Origin: Planctomycetales bacterium ZRK34
GTDB lineage: Bacteria; Planctomycetota; Phycisphaerae; Phycisphaerales; Zrk34
Assembly: GCA_014873095.1 (NCBI GenBank)
Contig: CP050848.1
Span: 1,798,001-1,862,000, forward strand
Reading direction: 5' to 3'
Length of the DNA stretch: 64,000 nucleotides
In this document: positions 37,524 through 46,338 of the stretch, in pieces
Position numbering within the stretch: the stretch's first letter is position 1
How the letters are laid out: every line of letters starts with the position of its first letter
Position numbers and translations under genes: made by a program
The notes under the pieces: generated by a model
Told to the model about the DNA's origin: nothing
The model's input: the letters and a program-made list of their open reading frames with translations, nothing else
Databases searched by the model: none

Positions 37524-38606
37524 ATGACCACTTACGTCATACGCCGAATGCTGCTGATGATTCCGACGCTGATCGGGATCACCGCGGTGGTGTTTTTCGT
37601 CATGGCCATGTCGCCGGGCGGCGTCGGCGGGTCGCTGCTGAATGAACTCGGCGAGATGGAAGCGGAAAAGGCCCAGGCGATGCGCGAGTATTACAACCAG
37701 CGCTACGGACTGGATAAACCGCTGCCGGTGCAATATGCGCGCTGGCTGAATCAGATTTCACCGATCGGTTTTGAAACGACGCAGACTGCTGAGGGCGTGA
37801 AATTCGGCGGGTTCGGATTCAAATGGCCCGACCTCGGCGTCAGCTTTTCCAAGGGCCGACCCGTCATCGATCTTTACAAGGAAGCGCTGCCGGTCACACT
37901 GCTGCTGAACCTGGTGACGATGCCGATCGTGTACATCATCGCGATCTTCAGCGGCATCTACGCGGCCAGACATCGCGGCAAGCTCATCGACGTCGGCTCG
38001 GGCGTGACGCTGCTGGGGTTGTGGTCGATTCCGACGATCTGGGCGGGCGTGATGCTCATCGGGTTCTTCGCCAGCCGCGAGTATTGGTATTGGTTTCCCT
38101 CCAGCGGATTGAACTCGACGCTCGCTACGCAGATGAGCTTTCTGCCCTCGTGGAGCGGTGGCGTATTCGAGCGCGGGTGGCTGCTGGATCGCTGTTGGCA
38201 CCTGGTGCTGCCGGTGGCGTGTCTGACCTATGGTGGGTTCGCTTTCCTGTCGAAGCTGATGCGCTCGGCGATGCTGGAAAATCTGTCGGCCGACTACGTG
38301 CGCACCGCCCGGGCCAAGGGGCTTGCCGATCGCGTTGTGCTGTGGCAGCACGCCTTCCGCAACAGCCTGCTGCCGCTGATCACGATCGCCGCGAGCATCG
38401 TACCTGGCCTGCTGGCCGGTTCGATCATTGTCGAGTCAATCTTCTCGATTCCGGGCATGGGCCTGCTGACGATCAAAGCCATCAACGCGCGTGACCGTGA
38501 ACTCGTGCTCGCCGGCGCGCTGATCGCCGGCCTGCTGAGCATGATCAGCATTCTCATCGCCGACCTGTGCTACGTGCTGGCTGATCCGAGGGTGAGCTAT
38601 GACTGA
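37524..38606 (+). CDS. Peptide/nickel-type ABC transporter permease (DppB-like)
   Basis: The 360-residue permease starts MTTYVIRRMLLMIPTLIGIT, the standard DppB/OppB N-terminus, and continues with YGLDKPLPVQYARWL. The EAA loop reads VRTARAKGLADRVVLWQHA. A stretch of about 50 residues after the first extracellular part is longer than usual. It overlaps the next permease gene by eight bases. With the flanking permeases it forms the membrane channel of the importer. Confidence 0.9.
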   Translation: MTTYVIRRMLLMIPTLIGITAVVFFVMAMSPGGVGGSLLNELGEMEAEKAQAMREYYNQRYGLDKPLPVQYARWLNQISPIGFETTQTAEGVKFGGFGFKWPDLGVSFSKGRPVIDLYKEALPVTLLLNLVTMPIVYIIAIFSGIYAARHRGKLIDVGSGVTLLGLWSIPTIWAGVMLIGFFASREYWYWFPSSGLNSTLATQMSFLPSWSGGVFERGWLLDRCWHLVLPVACLTYGGFAFLSKLMRSAMLENLSADYVRTARAKGLADRVVLWQHAFRNSLLPLITIAASIVPGLLAGSIIVESIFSIPGMGLLTIKAINARDRELVLAGALIAGLLSMISILIADLCYVLADPRVSYD

Positions 38607-39783
38607 GCACAAGCCTAAACCGCGCGGCACCTATACGCGACAAGTTATTGCCGGCACCTTCTCGCGTCCTGGCGCGAAGGTGGGGCTGGTGTGCATCACC
38701 GTGATTGCGTTCTGCGCCGTCTTTGGCCCGCTGCTGGCCAACTCACATCCGTATGTCATGAAGACGACCGACGGACAGATCAGTTTTCCACTGCTGAAAT
38801 ACCTGCAGCCGTCGGATGTGATCCTGCTGACGCTCACCGCGGCGGGCGTCATCGTGTTACTTATCCCGCGATGGCCGGCTCGAATGCGATGGTTGACGAT
38901 GTTCGGCGTACTCATCGCCAGCATCCCGCTATGCTACGCGCTGGTGAGTCCACCGATTGCCGTCGTCGGCGGCTTCGAAAAATATCGCCAGATGGAAGCG
39001 GACGGAAAAATCGACTGGGCCGTGTACGCGCCGATTCCCTACTCCCCGACGGACCGCCTGCGCGATCAACCCGAAGCGCGGCTCCAGGCGCCCGGCAGCA
39101 AACACTGGTTCGGCACGGAGACCGATGGCGCCGATGTGCTCAGCCGCATGATCCACGCCTGCCGCATCGCCCTGGCTGTCGGCTTCATCGCCACCGGCAT
39201 CGCGCTGATCATCGGCATCCTGCTCGGCGGGTTGATGGGCTACTTCTCCGGCATCATCGATCTGCTGGGCATGCGCCTGGTCGAAATCTTCGAAGCCGTG
39301 CCACAGTTGTATCTGCTGCTGACGTTCGTGGCGTTTTTCCCGCGCAATCTCTACATCATGATGGCGATCATCGGCCTGACGAGTTGGACCGGCTACGCCC
39401 GCTTCACCCGCGCCGAGTTTCTCAAGCTCCGCCAGCAGGACTTCGTGCAGGCGGCCAAGGCGTGCGGCCTGCCGCTGCGGTCGATCCTCTTCCGCCACAT
39501 GCTGCCCAACGGCGTGGCGCCCGTGCTCGTGACCGCCAGCTTTGGCGTCGCCAGCGCGATCCTCGCCGAGGCCTTCCTCAGCTTCCTCGGGCTCGGCCTT
39601 GTCGATGAACCGTCGTGGGGCCAGATGCTCAGCCAGGCCGTCGGCGCCGCCGGGGGCTTCCGCTGGTGGATCGCCACGTTCCCGGGCATGGCGATCTTCG
39701 TCACTGTCTTCGCATACAACCTCATCGGCGAGTCCCTGCGCGATGCGATCGACCCGCACCTGAAAAAATCGTCGCAACTGTAA
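38599..39783 (+). CDS. Peptide/nickel-type ABC transporter permease (DppC-like, second copy, extended)
   Basis: The 394-residue DppC-type permease is about 100 residues longer than usual. The extra length lies between the first membrane helix and the conserved HWFGTETDGADVLSRM motif, and holds two added hydrophobic segments (about 75-120). The EAA loop is QAAKACGLPLRSILFRHML, followed by AEAFLSFLGLGL. YejE-type permeases share such an extension. This subfamily works with YejABF-like importers, so the operon may be closer to Yej than to Dpp. It is followed 11 bp later by the ATPase gene. Confidence 0.88.
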   Translation: MTEHKPKPRGTYTRQVIAGTFSRPGAKVGLVCITVIAFCAVFGPLLANSHPYVMKTTDGQISFPLLKYLQPSDVILLTLTAAGVIVLLIPRWPARMRWLTMFGVLIASIPLCYALVSPPIAVVGGFEKYRQMEADGKIDWAVYAPIPYSPTDRLRDQPEARLQAPGSKHWFGTETDGADVLSRMIHACRIALAVGFIATGIALIIGILLGGLMGYFSGIIDLLGMRLVEIFEAVPQLYLLLTFVAFFPRNLYIMMAIIGLTSWTGYARFTRAEFLKLRQQDFVQAAKACGLPLRSILFRHMLPNGVAPVLVTASFGVASAILAEAFLSFLGLGLVDEPSWGQMLSQAVGAAGGFRWWIATFPGMAIFVTVFAYNLIGESLRDAIDPHLKKSSQL

Positions 39784-39794
39784 GAGAGTCCGGC

Positions 39795-40913
39795 ATGCCC
39801 GAATCACCGCTGCTGCAAATCGAAGACCTGGCCGTCACGTTCGACACCGAAGCGGGGATCGTCCGGGCGGTCAACGGCGTCAACCTCACGATCTATCCCC
39901 AGCAGACGCTGGCCGTCGTCGGCGAGTCCGGCTGCGGCAAGAGCGTGTCCGCTTTGTCGACGTTGCAACTGGTCCCGACCCCGCCCGGCAAGTTCGAGCG
40001 CGGCCGCATCCTCTTCGATGGCGACGACCTGCTTCGCTACTCCGAAAAACAGATGCAGGGCATTCGCGGCAACCACATCGCCATGATCTTTCAGGAACCC
40101 ATGACCTCGCTGAACCCGGTCTACACCGTCGGCGACCAGATCATGGAAGCCATCCTGCTGCATCAGAAAGTCGGCCGCGCCCAGGCGAAGGACATCGCCG
40201 AGCAGGCGCTGCGCGATGTGGGCGTGGCTGATCCGCGGAATCGACTGGACGTGTATCCGCATCAGATGTCCGGCGGCATGCGGCAGCGTGTGATGATCGC
40301 CATGGCCCTGGCGTGCAAGCCGCGCCTGCTGCTGGCCGATGAGCCGACGACCGCGCTGGACGTGACGATCCAGGCGCAGATTCTCGAACTGCTCCGCAAG
40401 TTGCAGCGCGAGCACGGCATGAGCATCATGCTGATCACCCACGACCTGGGCGTGGTCGCGGAGAATGCCGATGTCGTCGCCGTCATGTACGCCGGGCGCG
40501 TCGTCGAATACGGCTCCGTGCATGATGTGTTCGCCAACCCGCTGCATCCTTACACACGCGGACTCTTCCGCTCGATCCCGAAGCTCGGCGAAACCGCCCA
40601 TCGCCTGCCGACGATCCCCGGCAACGTCGCCAATCCCGCCAACCTGCCGATCGGCTGCCCGTTCCACCCGCGCTGCGATACGACACGCCAGTGCGCCGCC
40701 GGCGCGGGCAACGACCCGGACACGACGGTCAAACCCGACAACGCCGAAAGTGAATCCGAACGGGTGATGACTCAGTGCACGACCGACGATCCCAAATTGC
40801 TGGAAGTGACCGCCAATCACTGGGTGTCATGCCACTTTGCTGAAGGTTATGATGCCGGCCGGGCGACGCGGCCGGATGTCAAGTACCGCCGCCCGATCGA
40901 ACAACCCGCCTGA
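39795..40913 (+). CDS. Peptide/nickel-type ABC transporter ATP-binding protein (DppD-like)
   Basis: The 372-residue ATPase has Walker [10 protein letters not shown]-loop [10 protein letters not shown], signature MSGGMRQRV, Walker [13 protein letters not shown] and the switch His in ITHDLGVVA. The C-terminal oligopeptide/dipeptide extension contains a GCPFHPRC...C...C cysteine set. In related DppD proteins this can bind an iron-sulfur cluster. ATG 39795 is chosen. The open frame to 39615 lies inside the permease gene. No second ATPase (DppF) follows, so this one may act as a homodimer or share a partner encoded elsewhere. Confidence 0.92.
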   Translation: MPESPLLQIEDLAVTFDTEAGIVRAVNGVNLTIYPQQTLAVVGESGCGKSVSALSTLQLVPTPPGKFERGRILFDGDDLLRYSEKQMQGIRGNHIAMIFQEPMTSLNPVYTVGDQIMEAILLHQKVGRAQAKDIAEQALRDVGVADPRNRLDVYPHQMSGGMRQRVMIAMALACKPRLLLADEPTTALDVTIQAQILELLRKLQREHGMSIMLITHDLGVVAENADVVAVMYAGRVVEYGSVHDVFANPLHPYTRGLFRSIPKLGETAHRLPTIPGNVANPANLPIGCPFHPRCDTTRQCAAGAGNDPDTTVKPDNAESESERVMTQCTTDDPKLLEVTANHWVSCHFAEGYDAGRATRPDVKYRRPIEQPA

Positions 40914-40926
40914 ATCGAGGTGCCCG

Positions 40927-42489
40927 ATGCTGCGCCGATTGATCTGCGTGATGTGCGTGCTGTGCATGACGGTGGCTGTTGCTGCGGCGGATGATCCGTT
41001 CGAGGCGTTCGGCGTGCGCAGCGTGAGCTTCACCGCCGACCGTGATTACGCCAACCCGTTCGGCGATGTCGACGTCGTCGCGGAAGTGACCCGCCCGGAC
41101 GGCACGAAGCAGAAGCAGTATGCTTTCTGGGACGGCGGGCGCATCTGGCGTGTGCGCATCCGCTGCGAGCAAAAAGGCGCGTACCACATCAACGCTCATT
41201 CAAGCGATGGCAAACGCTGGGGTGAGCAAACCGTCATCGCAACCGATCACCTCGCCCCGCCGCGCATGCGCGTAAGCGATGATCGAACACACTTTGTCGA
41301 CGGCGCCGGCCGGCCGTGGTTCTATCTCGCGGACACCGCCTGGAACGGGGCGCTCCGCTCGTCGGATGCGGACTGGCAGGCCTACCTCGACACGCGCCGC
41401 AAGCAGCGGTTCAACACGATCCAGTTCGTGACAACCCAGTGGCGCGGCGGGCGGAAGTCGCTCGATCTCAAAGCCTTTGAAGGCACGAAGAACATCACGA
41501 TCTCGCCGGCGTTTTTTCAGCGGATGGAAGACAAATTCGCGGCCGTGGTCGAGCGGGGGCTGACCCCGGCGCCGGTGATGCTGTGGGCCCTGCAGAAAGA
41601 CGACCCCGGCCAGGCGCTCGACGAAGCCGATGCGATCCGGCTGGCGCGGTACGAACTGGCCCGCTGGGGCGCGCTGGATGTGATCTGGCTGCTGGGCGGC
41701 GATGGTCGCTACACCGGACAGATCGATCGGTGGAAGCGCATCGGGCAGGCGACATTTTCCGATCACCCCGAGCAGATCGTGACGCTGCACCCGTGCGGGC
41801 GGTCATGGGTCGGCGAACAGTTCGCCGATCAATCGTGGTACGACTTTGTCGGGTATCAATCCGGGCACGGCGCGGGCGAAGGCGATTTGAAGTTTCTGAC
41901 GCAGACGATCGCCGAGCGGTGGGCGAAGGTGAACCGCCCCGTGATCAATCTCGAACCGAACTACGAAGGCCACCCCGCCTACGGCACGGGCAAGCCACAC
42001 ACGCCTCAGCATGTGCGACGGGCCGCGTACTGGTCGCTGCTGGTGACGCCGCCGACAGGTGTGACCTACGGCAACAACTGCATCTGGACGTGGAACGACA
42101 AGTCCGGCCCGTCGGAAGGACACAGCGGGCTCGGCAAAGTCGACCCATGGTCCAGCGGATTGGATATGCCGGCGATCGCGGACATGACCGTGCTGCGTGA
42201 CTTTTTCGAGAGCGGCCCCTGGCCGAAACTGCGACCGGCGTCGAATCTGCTGGCCCATCAACCGGGCGATAAAGACCCGAACCTTTTCATCGCTGCCGCA
42301 CAATCCGATGGCGGCTCATGGACCGTGGTGTACACCCCCGTGAAGCAGGCGATCGAATTCCGCCAACGCCCCACCGGCCAGGCCCGATGGTTCAACCCGC
42401 GCACGGGTGAACGCCTCGATGCGAAACCAAACGGCAACACGTTCAGCCCGCCGGATGAACATGACTGGGTGTTGTCGTTTGACGGGTGA
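40927..42489 (+). CDS. Secreted DUF5060/DUF4038 glycosidase-like protein
   Basis: The 520-residue protein has a signal peptide (about 1-24, ending AAA). An N-terminal beta domain of the DUF5060 type follows (about 28-120, TFSVEVTRPDG-like fold). The main DUF4038 domain is a TIM-barrel glycosidase fold (about 125-420: LADTAWNGA, FNTIQFVTTQW, DVIWLLGGDGRY, NLEPNYEGHP). A C-terminal beta domain may bind substrate. DUF4038 includes apiosidase-like enzymes. Glu residues in the LEPNYEG region are catalytic candidates. The start ATG 40927 has a gaggtg site and sits 13 bp after the ABC ATPase gene, so import and glycan hydrolysis may be linked. Confidence 0.82.
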   Translation: MLRRLICVMCVLCMTVAVAAADDPFEAFGVRSVSFTADRDYANPFGDVDVVAEVTRPDGTKQKQYAFWDGGRIWRVRIRCEQKGAYHINAHSSDGKRWGEQTVIATDHLAPPRMRVSDDRTHFVDGAGRPWFYLADTAWNGALRSSDADWQAYLDTRRKQRFNTIQFVTTQWRGGRKSLDLKAFEGTKNITISPAFFQRMEDKFAAVVERGLTPAPVMLWALQKDDPGQALDEADAIRLARYELARWGALDVIWLLGGDGRYTGQIDRWKRIGQATFSDHPEQIVTLHPCGRSWVGEQFADQSWYDFVGYQSGHGAGEGDLKFLTQTIAERWAKVNRPVINLEPNYEGHPAYGTGKPHTPQHVRRAAYWSLLVTPPTGVTYGNNCIWTWNDKSGPSEGHSGLGKVDPWSSGLDMPAIADMTVLRDFFESGPWPKLRPASNLLAHQPGDKDPNLFIAAAQSDGGSWTVVYTPVKQAIEFRQRPTGQARWFNPRTGERLDAKPNGNTFSPPDEHDWVLSFDG

Positions 42490-42490
42490 A

Positions 42491-42604
42491 CGTTTAGCCG
42501 GCGAGCTTGCTCGCCGCTGAGGGGGCGGTTGGTTGCGATGGATTTGTCGGCGCAGCGCGCGAGTCACGCCGGTAGAAGCGGCGAGCAAGCTCGCCGGCTA
42601 AACG
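42491..42604. repeat. Perfect 28-bp inverted repeat element
   Basis: Left arm 42491-42518 and right arm 42577-42604 are exact reverse complements around 58 nt. Each arm also contains its own small palindrome (gcgagcttgctcgc). It lies between the stops of the DUF4038 gene (+) and the coiled-coil lipoprotein gene (-). It could terminate both, but its 114-bp length and nested symmetry are more like a mobile palindromic repeat. Confidence 0.88.
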
Positions 42605-42609
42605 GGTGA

Positions 42610-43179
42610 TCACTGCTCGGTCGTGATCGGCTGCTCGGTCGTGTCTTCGTCTTCGTCTTCGAGCAGTTTCTTTTTGACGGCTTCGTAGCTTTTCTGGGCT
42701 TCGTCGAGGGCTTCGTTGGCCTTGTGCTTGGCGTTTTCCCATGACTCGCCGCCGGCGTCCTTGAGCTCGGCGAGTTTGGCGGCGGCGGCGGCCTTCTTCT
42801 GCTCGTACTGAAGCTTCATCGACTCCCAGGTGGACTTGGATTTATCCTTGGCCTTGACCGCCAGCTCGTCGATCTGCTGATCCATCTCGGCAAGTTTGAC
42901 CTTGGCCGCTTCGACGAATTCCTTCGTCTTGGCGGCGGTGTACTGACCCGTGACGGTCAGGGCTTCACCGACTTCGCGTTTGACATCCTCACCGGTCGGC
43001 GCCGCGGGCTCGGCCGGGGCAGGCGCCTCGGTCACCGGTTCCGTCTTCACCTCGGGGGCCGGCGGGGTCGTGGTCGGCGGATTGTCCGGCGTTTGCGGCG
43101 GGGTCGGCGGCTGCTTTTCGCAACCGACCAGCGCGATGGTGAGCATGAGAGCGAGTGAGAACGCGATGTGTTTAAGCAT
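42610..43179 (-). CDS. Lipoprotein with long alanine-rich coiled coil
   Basis: The 189-residue precursor has a lipoprotein signal with lipobox LVGC near residue 20. A Pro/Thr/Glu-rich linker follows (about 22-65, PPQTPDNPPTTTPPAP). A long charged helix with Ala/Lys/Glu heptads comes next (about 70-170) and an acidic tail (EDEDEDTTEQ). It resembles small stress-related coiled-coil lipoproteins (sll1863-like) but lacks a diagnostic motif. It is probably anchored in a membrane and extended in the periplasm. It is a single gene. Confidence 0.7.
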   Translation of the reverse strand: MLKHIAFSLALMLTIALVGCEKQPPTPPQTPDNPPTTTPPAPEVKTEPVTEAPAPAEPAAPTGEDVKREVGEALTVTGQYTAAKTKEFVEAAKVKLAEMDQQIDELAVKAKDKSKSTWESMKLQYEQKKAAAAAKLAELKDAGGESWENAKHKANEALDEAQKSYEAVKKKLLEDEDEDTTEQPITTEQ

Positions 43180-43310
43180 GGTGATACCTCCAGGGGCGCT
43201 GGGCCCAATACGGGATCATACCCATGTGGCGGAGAAAGATCGGCGCGTGTTGCCGCAAATGACACGAACGGTGCAAACGTTGCCGATTTCGGCACACAAT
43301 CGCCGATGAG

Positions 43311-43316
43311 TATGAT
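43311..43316 (+). promoter_or_regulatory. -10-like TATGAT immediately before murB
   Basis: TATGAT directly abuts ATG 43317 and lies 6 nt before the in-frame ATG 43323. The second spacing equals that at other leaderless-looking genes in the window, which favours 43323 as the true start. Confidence 0.4.
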
Positions 43317-44300
43317 ATGAGCATGGGAACGGAAGCCCCCGAAACAGAACGGACCCTCGCCCTGCTGGATGAGTTGGGCGTGGGGTATGGTTGCGATGTG
43401 CCGATCGGGCCGCGCACGTGGTATGGCGTCGGGGGCAGCGCGGCGGTGATGGCTCATCCGACCGGGGCTGAGCAACTGGCGACGCTGATCGAGCGCTGCG
43501 CCGAGGCGGGTATCGACTCGCGCGTGCTGGGCAAGGGCGCAAACCTTCTAGTGATCGAAGGCACGCTCGGCGGGGTCACGATCGCGCTGGATGATCCCGG
43601 TTTCCGCGTGATCGATATCGATGTCAACGCCGAGCGGGCGATCGCCGGGGCCGGGGCGGACCTGGAACGGCTGATCACGTCGACCGTCCGCGCGGGCCTG
43701 GCGGGTCTCGAAGGCCTGGCGGGCATCCCGGCAACGGTAGGCGGCGCTCTGCGGATGAACGCCGGCGGCGCGTTCGGCGAGATCGGCCCGGCGGTCGAGT
43801 CCGTCGACGTGATCGAACCGGATGGCAGGCTGCACACGCTCGGCCGCGCGGCGCTGGAATTTTCATACCGCCGATCTAATCTTTGTCAGCGACTGATCTG
43901 CTCGGCGACATTCGCCCTGAAGCGCGTCGAGGATCAGGCCGCCCTGCGCGAAAAGCTCAAACAGGTGATGGCATACAAGAAAGGCAGCCAGCCGATGGCC
44001 GCCTCGAGCGCCGGGTGTGCGTTCAAAAACCCGAAAACGCAGTCCGAGCACGGGGCCGGCAAGCTGATCGACGACGCCGGTCTCAAGGGCCTGCGCATCG
44101 GCGGCGCGGAGGTTTCGACCGTGCACGCGAACTTCATCGTGCTGCACGAAGGCGGCACCGCGGCAGATGTGCTGGCGGTGATGAACGAAGTCCAGCGCCG
44201 CGTGAAAGATCAGACCGGCATCACGCTGCAGCGCGAAGTCGTCGTCTGGGAACCGGATATCTCACAGAGGACACAGAGCACACAAAGGACCACGGAGTGA
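43317..44300 (+). CDS. murB: UDP-N-acetylenolpyruvoylglucosamine reductase
   Basis: The 327-residue flavoenzyme completes UDP-MurNAc synthesis for peptidoglycan. FAD-binding motifs are present: RTWYGVGG, VLGKGANLLV, and GLAGIPATVGGALRMNAG. The C-terminal domain has GAGKLIDDAGLKG and VSTVHANFIV. At the catalytic proton-donor position the motif reads AGCAFKNP, where E. coli MurB has Ser229 (GSFFKNP), so Cys replaces Ser. The last 11 residues (QRTQSTQRTTE) are encoded by one arm of an ACAGAG-type repeat. ATG 43323 (two codons in) may be the real start. It opens a murB-ddl-ftsQ-like cluster. Confidence 0.93.
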   Translation: MSMGTEAPETERTLALLDELGVGYGCDVPIGPRTWYGVGGSAAVMAHPTGAEQLATLIERCAEAGIDSRVLGKGANLLVIEGTLGGVTIALDDPGFRVIDIDVNAERAIAGAGADLERLITSTVRAGLAGLEGLAGIPATVGGALRMNAGGAFGEIGPAVESVDVIEPDGRLHTLGRAALEFSYRRSNLCQRLICSATFALKRVEDQAALREKLKQVMAYKKGSQPMAASSAGCAFKNPKTQSEHGAGKLIDDAGLKGLRIGGAEVSTVHANFIVLHEGGTAADVLAVMNEVQRRVKDQTGITLQREVVVWEPDISQRTQSTQRTTE

Positions 44301-44355
44301 ATGCTTATCAATTGACTGTCTGTGACCCTCTGTGTTCTTCGTATCTCTGTGAGAA
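44259..44355. repeat. Imperfect inverted ACAGAG-type repeat overlapping the end of murB
   Basis: The left arm (about 44259-44281, atctcacagaggacacag...) lies in the last codons of murB. The right arm (about 44322-44355) contains ctctgtg words in reverse complement (ctctgtgttcttcgtatctctgtgagaa region). The two could pair. Repeats of cacagagga/acacagag words are widespread in several phyla, but I cannot place this one in a named family. Confidence 0.6.
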
Positions 44356-44385
44356 ACTGGTCGTCCGCACACCGAGGACGTTGGC

Positions 44386-45291
44386 ATGAGTGAATCGTTG
44401 AAAGTACTGGTGCTGGGTGGCGGGCCGGATCGTGAGCGGCCGGTGTCGCTGAAAAGCGCGGCGGCGGTGGCGGCGGCGCTGCGCCGGGCGGGGCACGAAG
44501 TCATCGAAGCGGATATTTCGCCGGATCGCCCCGAGACGCTGGACACGCCCTGCGATGTGGTGTTTCCCGTGCTGCACGGGCGCTTCGGCGAGGGCGGCCC
44601 GCTGCAGCGGATGATGGATACGCGCAAGCTCAAGTACGTCGGGGCGCGCTCGCGCGCCGCCGCGGCCGCGATGGACAAGTACATCAGCAAGCAGAAGGCC
44701 GAGGCGGCGGGCGTGCCCACGGCGGCGTATCAATTGCTGGGTCCGAACACGCCGATCACGCTGGACGCTCCGATGGTGATCAAGGCCCTGACCGAAGGCA
44801 GCAGCTTCGGCATGGCGATCTGCCCGACAATGGACGAAGCGGTCAAAGCGCGAGCGCAGATGCTGGCGAACTTTTCGTTTCAAATGGCTGAGCGGTTTAT
44901 CAAAGGACGCGAGATCACCGTCGGCATCGTCGAGCGGGATGTTCTGCCGGCGATTCAGATCGTGCCTGCGGTCGAGTATTACGACTACGAAGCCAAGTAC
45001 AACCGCAACGATACGCGCTACGAATTCGACATCGACCTGCCCGCGGAGACGATGAATCAGATTCGCGCCGATGCGTTGAAGGTCTACGACGCGATCGGGT
45101 GTCGCCACCTGGGGCGCGTCGACTTCATCATCGACGAAACGGGGCGGCACTGGTTTTTGGAGATCAACACGATGCCGGGCTTCACGGACCATTCCCTGCT
45201 CCCGATGGCGGCGAACAAGGCGGGGATGGACATGGCGGCACTGTGTGACCGGCTGATTCGACTGGCGCTGAAAGACGGCGATAGCCGATAG
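44386..45291 (+). CDS. ddl: D-alanine--D-alanine ligase
   Basis: The 301-residue ATP-grasp enzyme makes the D-Ala-D-Ala dipeptide for peptidoglycan. Visible landmarks are the N-terminal GGGPDRERPVSLKSA (family GG.S.E..VS..S), VFPVLHGRFGEGGPLQ, ATP-grasp VIKALTEGSSFGMAI, and the C-terminal HLGRVDFIID and EINTMPGFTDHSLLP that ligate magnesium and bind substrate. The length is typical. It lies between murB and an FtsQ-like gene, part of the division and cell-wall cluster order. Confidence 0.93.
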   Translation: MSESLKVLVLGGGPDRERPVSLKSAAAVAAALRRAGHEVIEADISPDRPETLDTPCDVVFPVLHGRFGEGGPLQRMMDTRKLKYVGARSRAAAAAMDKYISKQKAEAAGVPTAAYQLLGPNTPITLDAPMVIKALTEGSSFGMAICPTMDEAVKARAQMLANFSFQMAERFIKGREITVGIVERDVLPAIQIVPAVEYYDYEAKYNRNDTRYEFDIDLPAETMNQIRADALKVYDAIGCRHLGRVDFIIDETGRHWFLEINTMPGFTDHSLLPMAANKAGMDMAALCDRLIRLALKDGDSR

Positions 45292-45319
45292 TGTTAAGCG
45301 GGTGTTATTGCGCCCTGGT

Positions 45320-45362
45320 CGGGTCGCTACGCGGCCCCGGGCCGGGGTCGTGTAACGACCCG
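45320..45362. terminator. GC-rich hairpin after ddl
   Basis: Arms cgggtcgctac (45320-45330) and gtaacgacccg (45352-45362) pair with one G-T mismatch around a very GC-rich loop (ccccgggccgggg). It lies in the 114-bp gap between ddl and the FtsQ-like gene. No T run follows, so it may be a repeat or a processing signal and not a true terminator. Confidence 0.45.
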
Positions 45363-45405
45363 GCTATGGGCAGTCACAAAATCACAACACATACCGGATG
45401 ATCTG

Positions 45406-46338
45406 ATGGGTTGGTTTCTGACGAAGAAGACGGCGAAGAAGGGCAAACGCGGCTCGACCAAGTCGAAACAAGCCGCCCAGCCGTGGGATCCGCAAAAGAC
45501 GTTGCGGATGATGCGGGCGGGCGGATGGACCGTGGCGGCGCTGCTGGCGATTGGGGCGTGGTTTTTCGGTGAATCGGCGTTGCAGCGACAGGTGGGCAAG
45601 ACCCAGGCGACGCTGCCGATCGTGAATCTCATCGACGCGCCGCAGTGGATGCCGGGGCCGGTCGTCGACGGGCTGCGCGCGACGGTGGCGGCGACAGTGA
45701 ATCCGAATCCATTTGACGGGGCTTCACTGGAAGCGGCTGCCGCGGAACTTCAGCAGAGCCCGTGGATCGAACGGATTTATCGCGTGCATCGTCAGCCGGC
45801 CGGGCAGATCGATGTGATCGCGGCGTACCGTCGCCCGATCGCGCTGATCCAGGCTGAAGACGGCTGCCACCTGGTGGATGTGCGCGGCACGGTGCTGCCG
45901 CTGGTGTATCCGATCGAGAAGGCTCAGGCGCTGGGCCTGCCGATTGTTCAGGGCGTGGCGCAGGCGCCGCCGCGCGCCGGTGAGGCCTGGCCCGGCGGAG
46001 ATGTCCGCGCGGGGCTGCGGCTCGGGCTGCTGGTGTCGACTCAATCGTGGGCTGACCAGGTGCTGGCCATCGACGTGAGCAACTACGGCGGACGTCTGAC
46101 CGCGGGCAAAGCGCATCTGTCGCTGCTGACCGCCGACGGCGCCGTCCGCTGGGGTCGCGCCCCGGGCGATGAGCAGTTTTACGAACCCCCCGCCGCCACG
46201 AAGCTGGCGCACATCGATCTGCTGATTCGCAAATTCGCCTCGCTGACGCCCGGCCGCCAGGATGTCGACGTGTCCGGCGACACGATCGTCACCTACCCAC
46301 GCGCCGAGGCGGCGACAGTGCAATACACTTCCCAGTGA
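45406..46338 (+). CDS. FtsQ/DivIB-like cell division protein
   Basis: The 310-residue bitopic membrane protein has a basic cytoplasmic tail (about 1-35, KKTAKKGKRGSTKSK). One membrane helix follows (about 40-56), then an extracytoplasmic part with an FtsQ core: SPWIERIYRVHRQPAGQIDV, then AYRRPIALIQ and HLVDVRGTVLP. The POTRA domain seems reduced or divergent, and the sequence between the helix and the core is longer than usual. It follows murB and ddl, the standard dcw order. The stop overlaps the next gene (GTGA). Confidence 0.72.
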   Translation: MGWFLTKKTAKKGKRGSTKSKQAAQPWDPQKTLRMMRAGGWTVAALLAIGAWFFGESALQRQVGKTQATLPIVNLIDAPQWMPGPVVDGLRATVAATVNPNPFDGASLEAAAAELQQSPWIERIYRVHRQPAGQIDVIAAYRRPIALIQAEDGCHLVDVRGTVLPLVYPIEKAQALGLPIVQGVAQAPPRAGEAWPGGDVRAGLRLGLLVSTQSWADQVLAIDVSNYGGRLTAGKAHLSLLTADGAVRWGRAPGDEQFYEPPAATKLAHIDLLIRKFASLTPGRQDVDVSGDTIVTYPRAEAATVQYTSQ

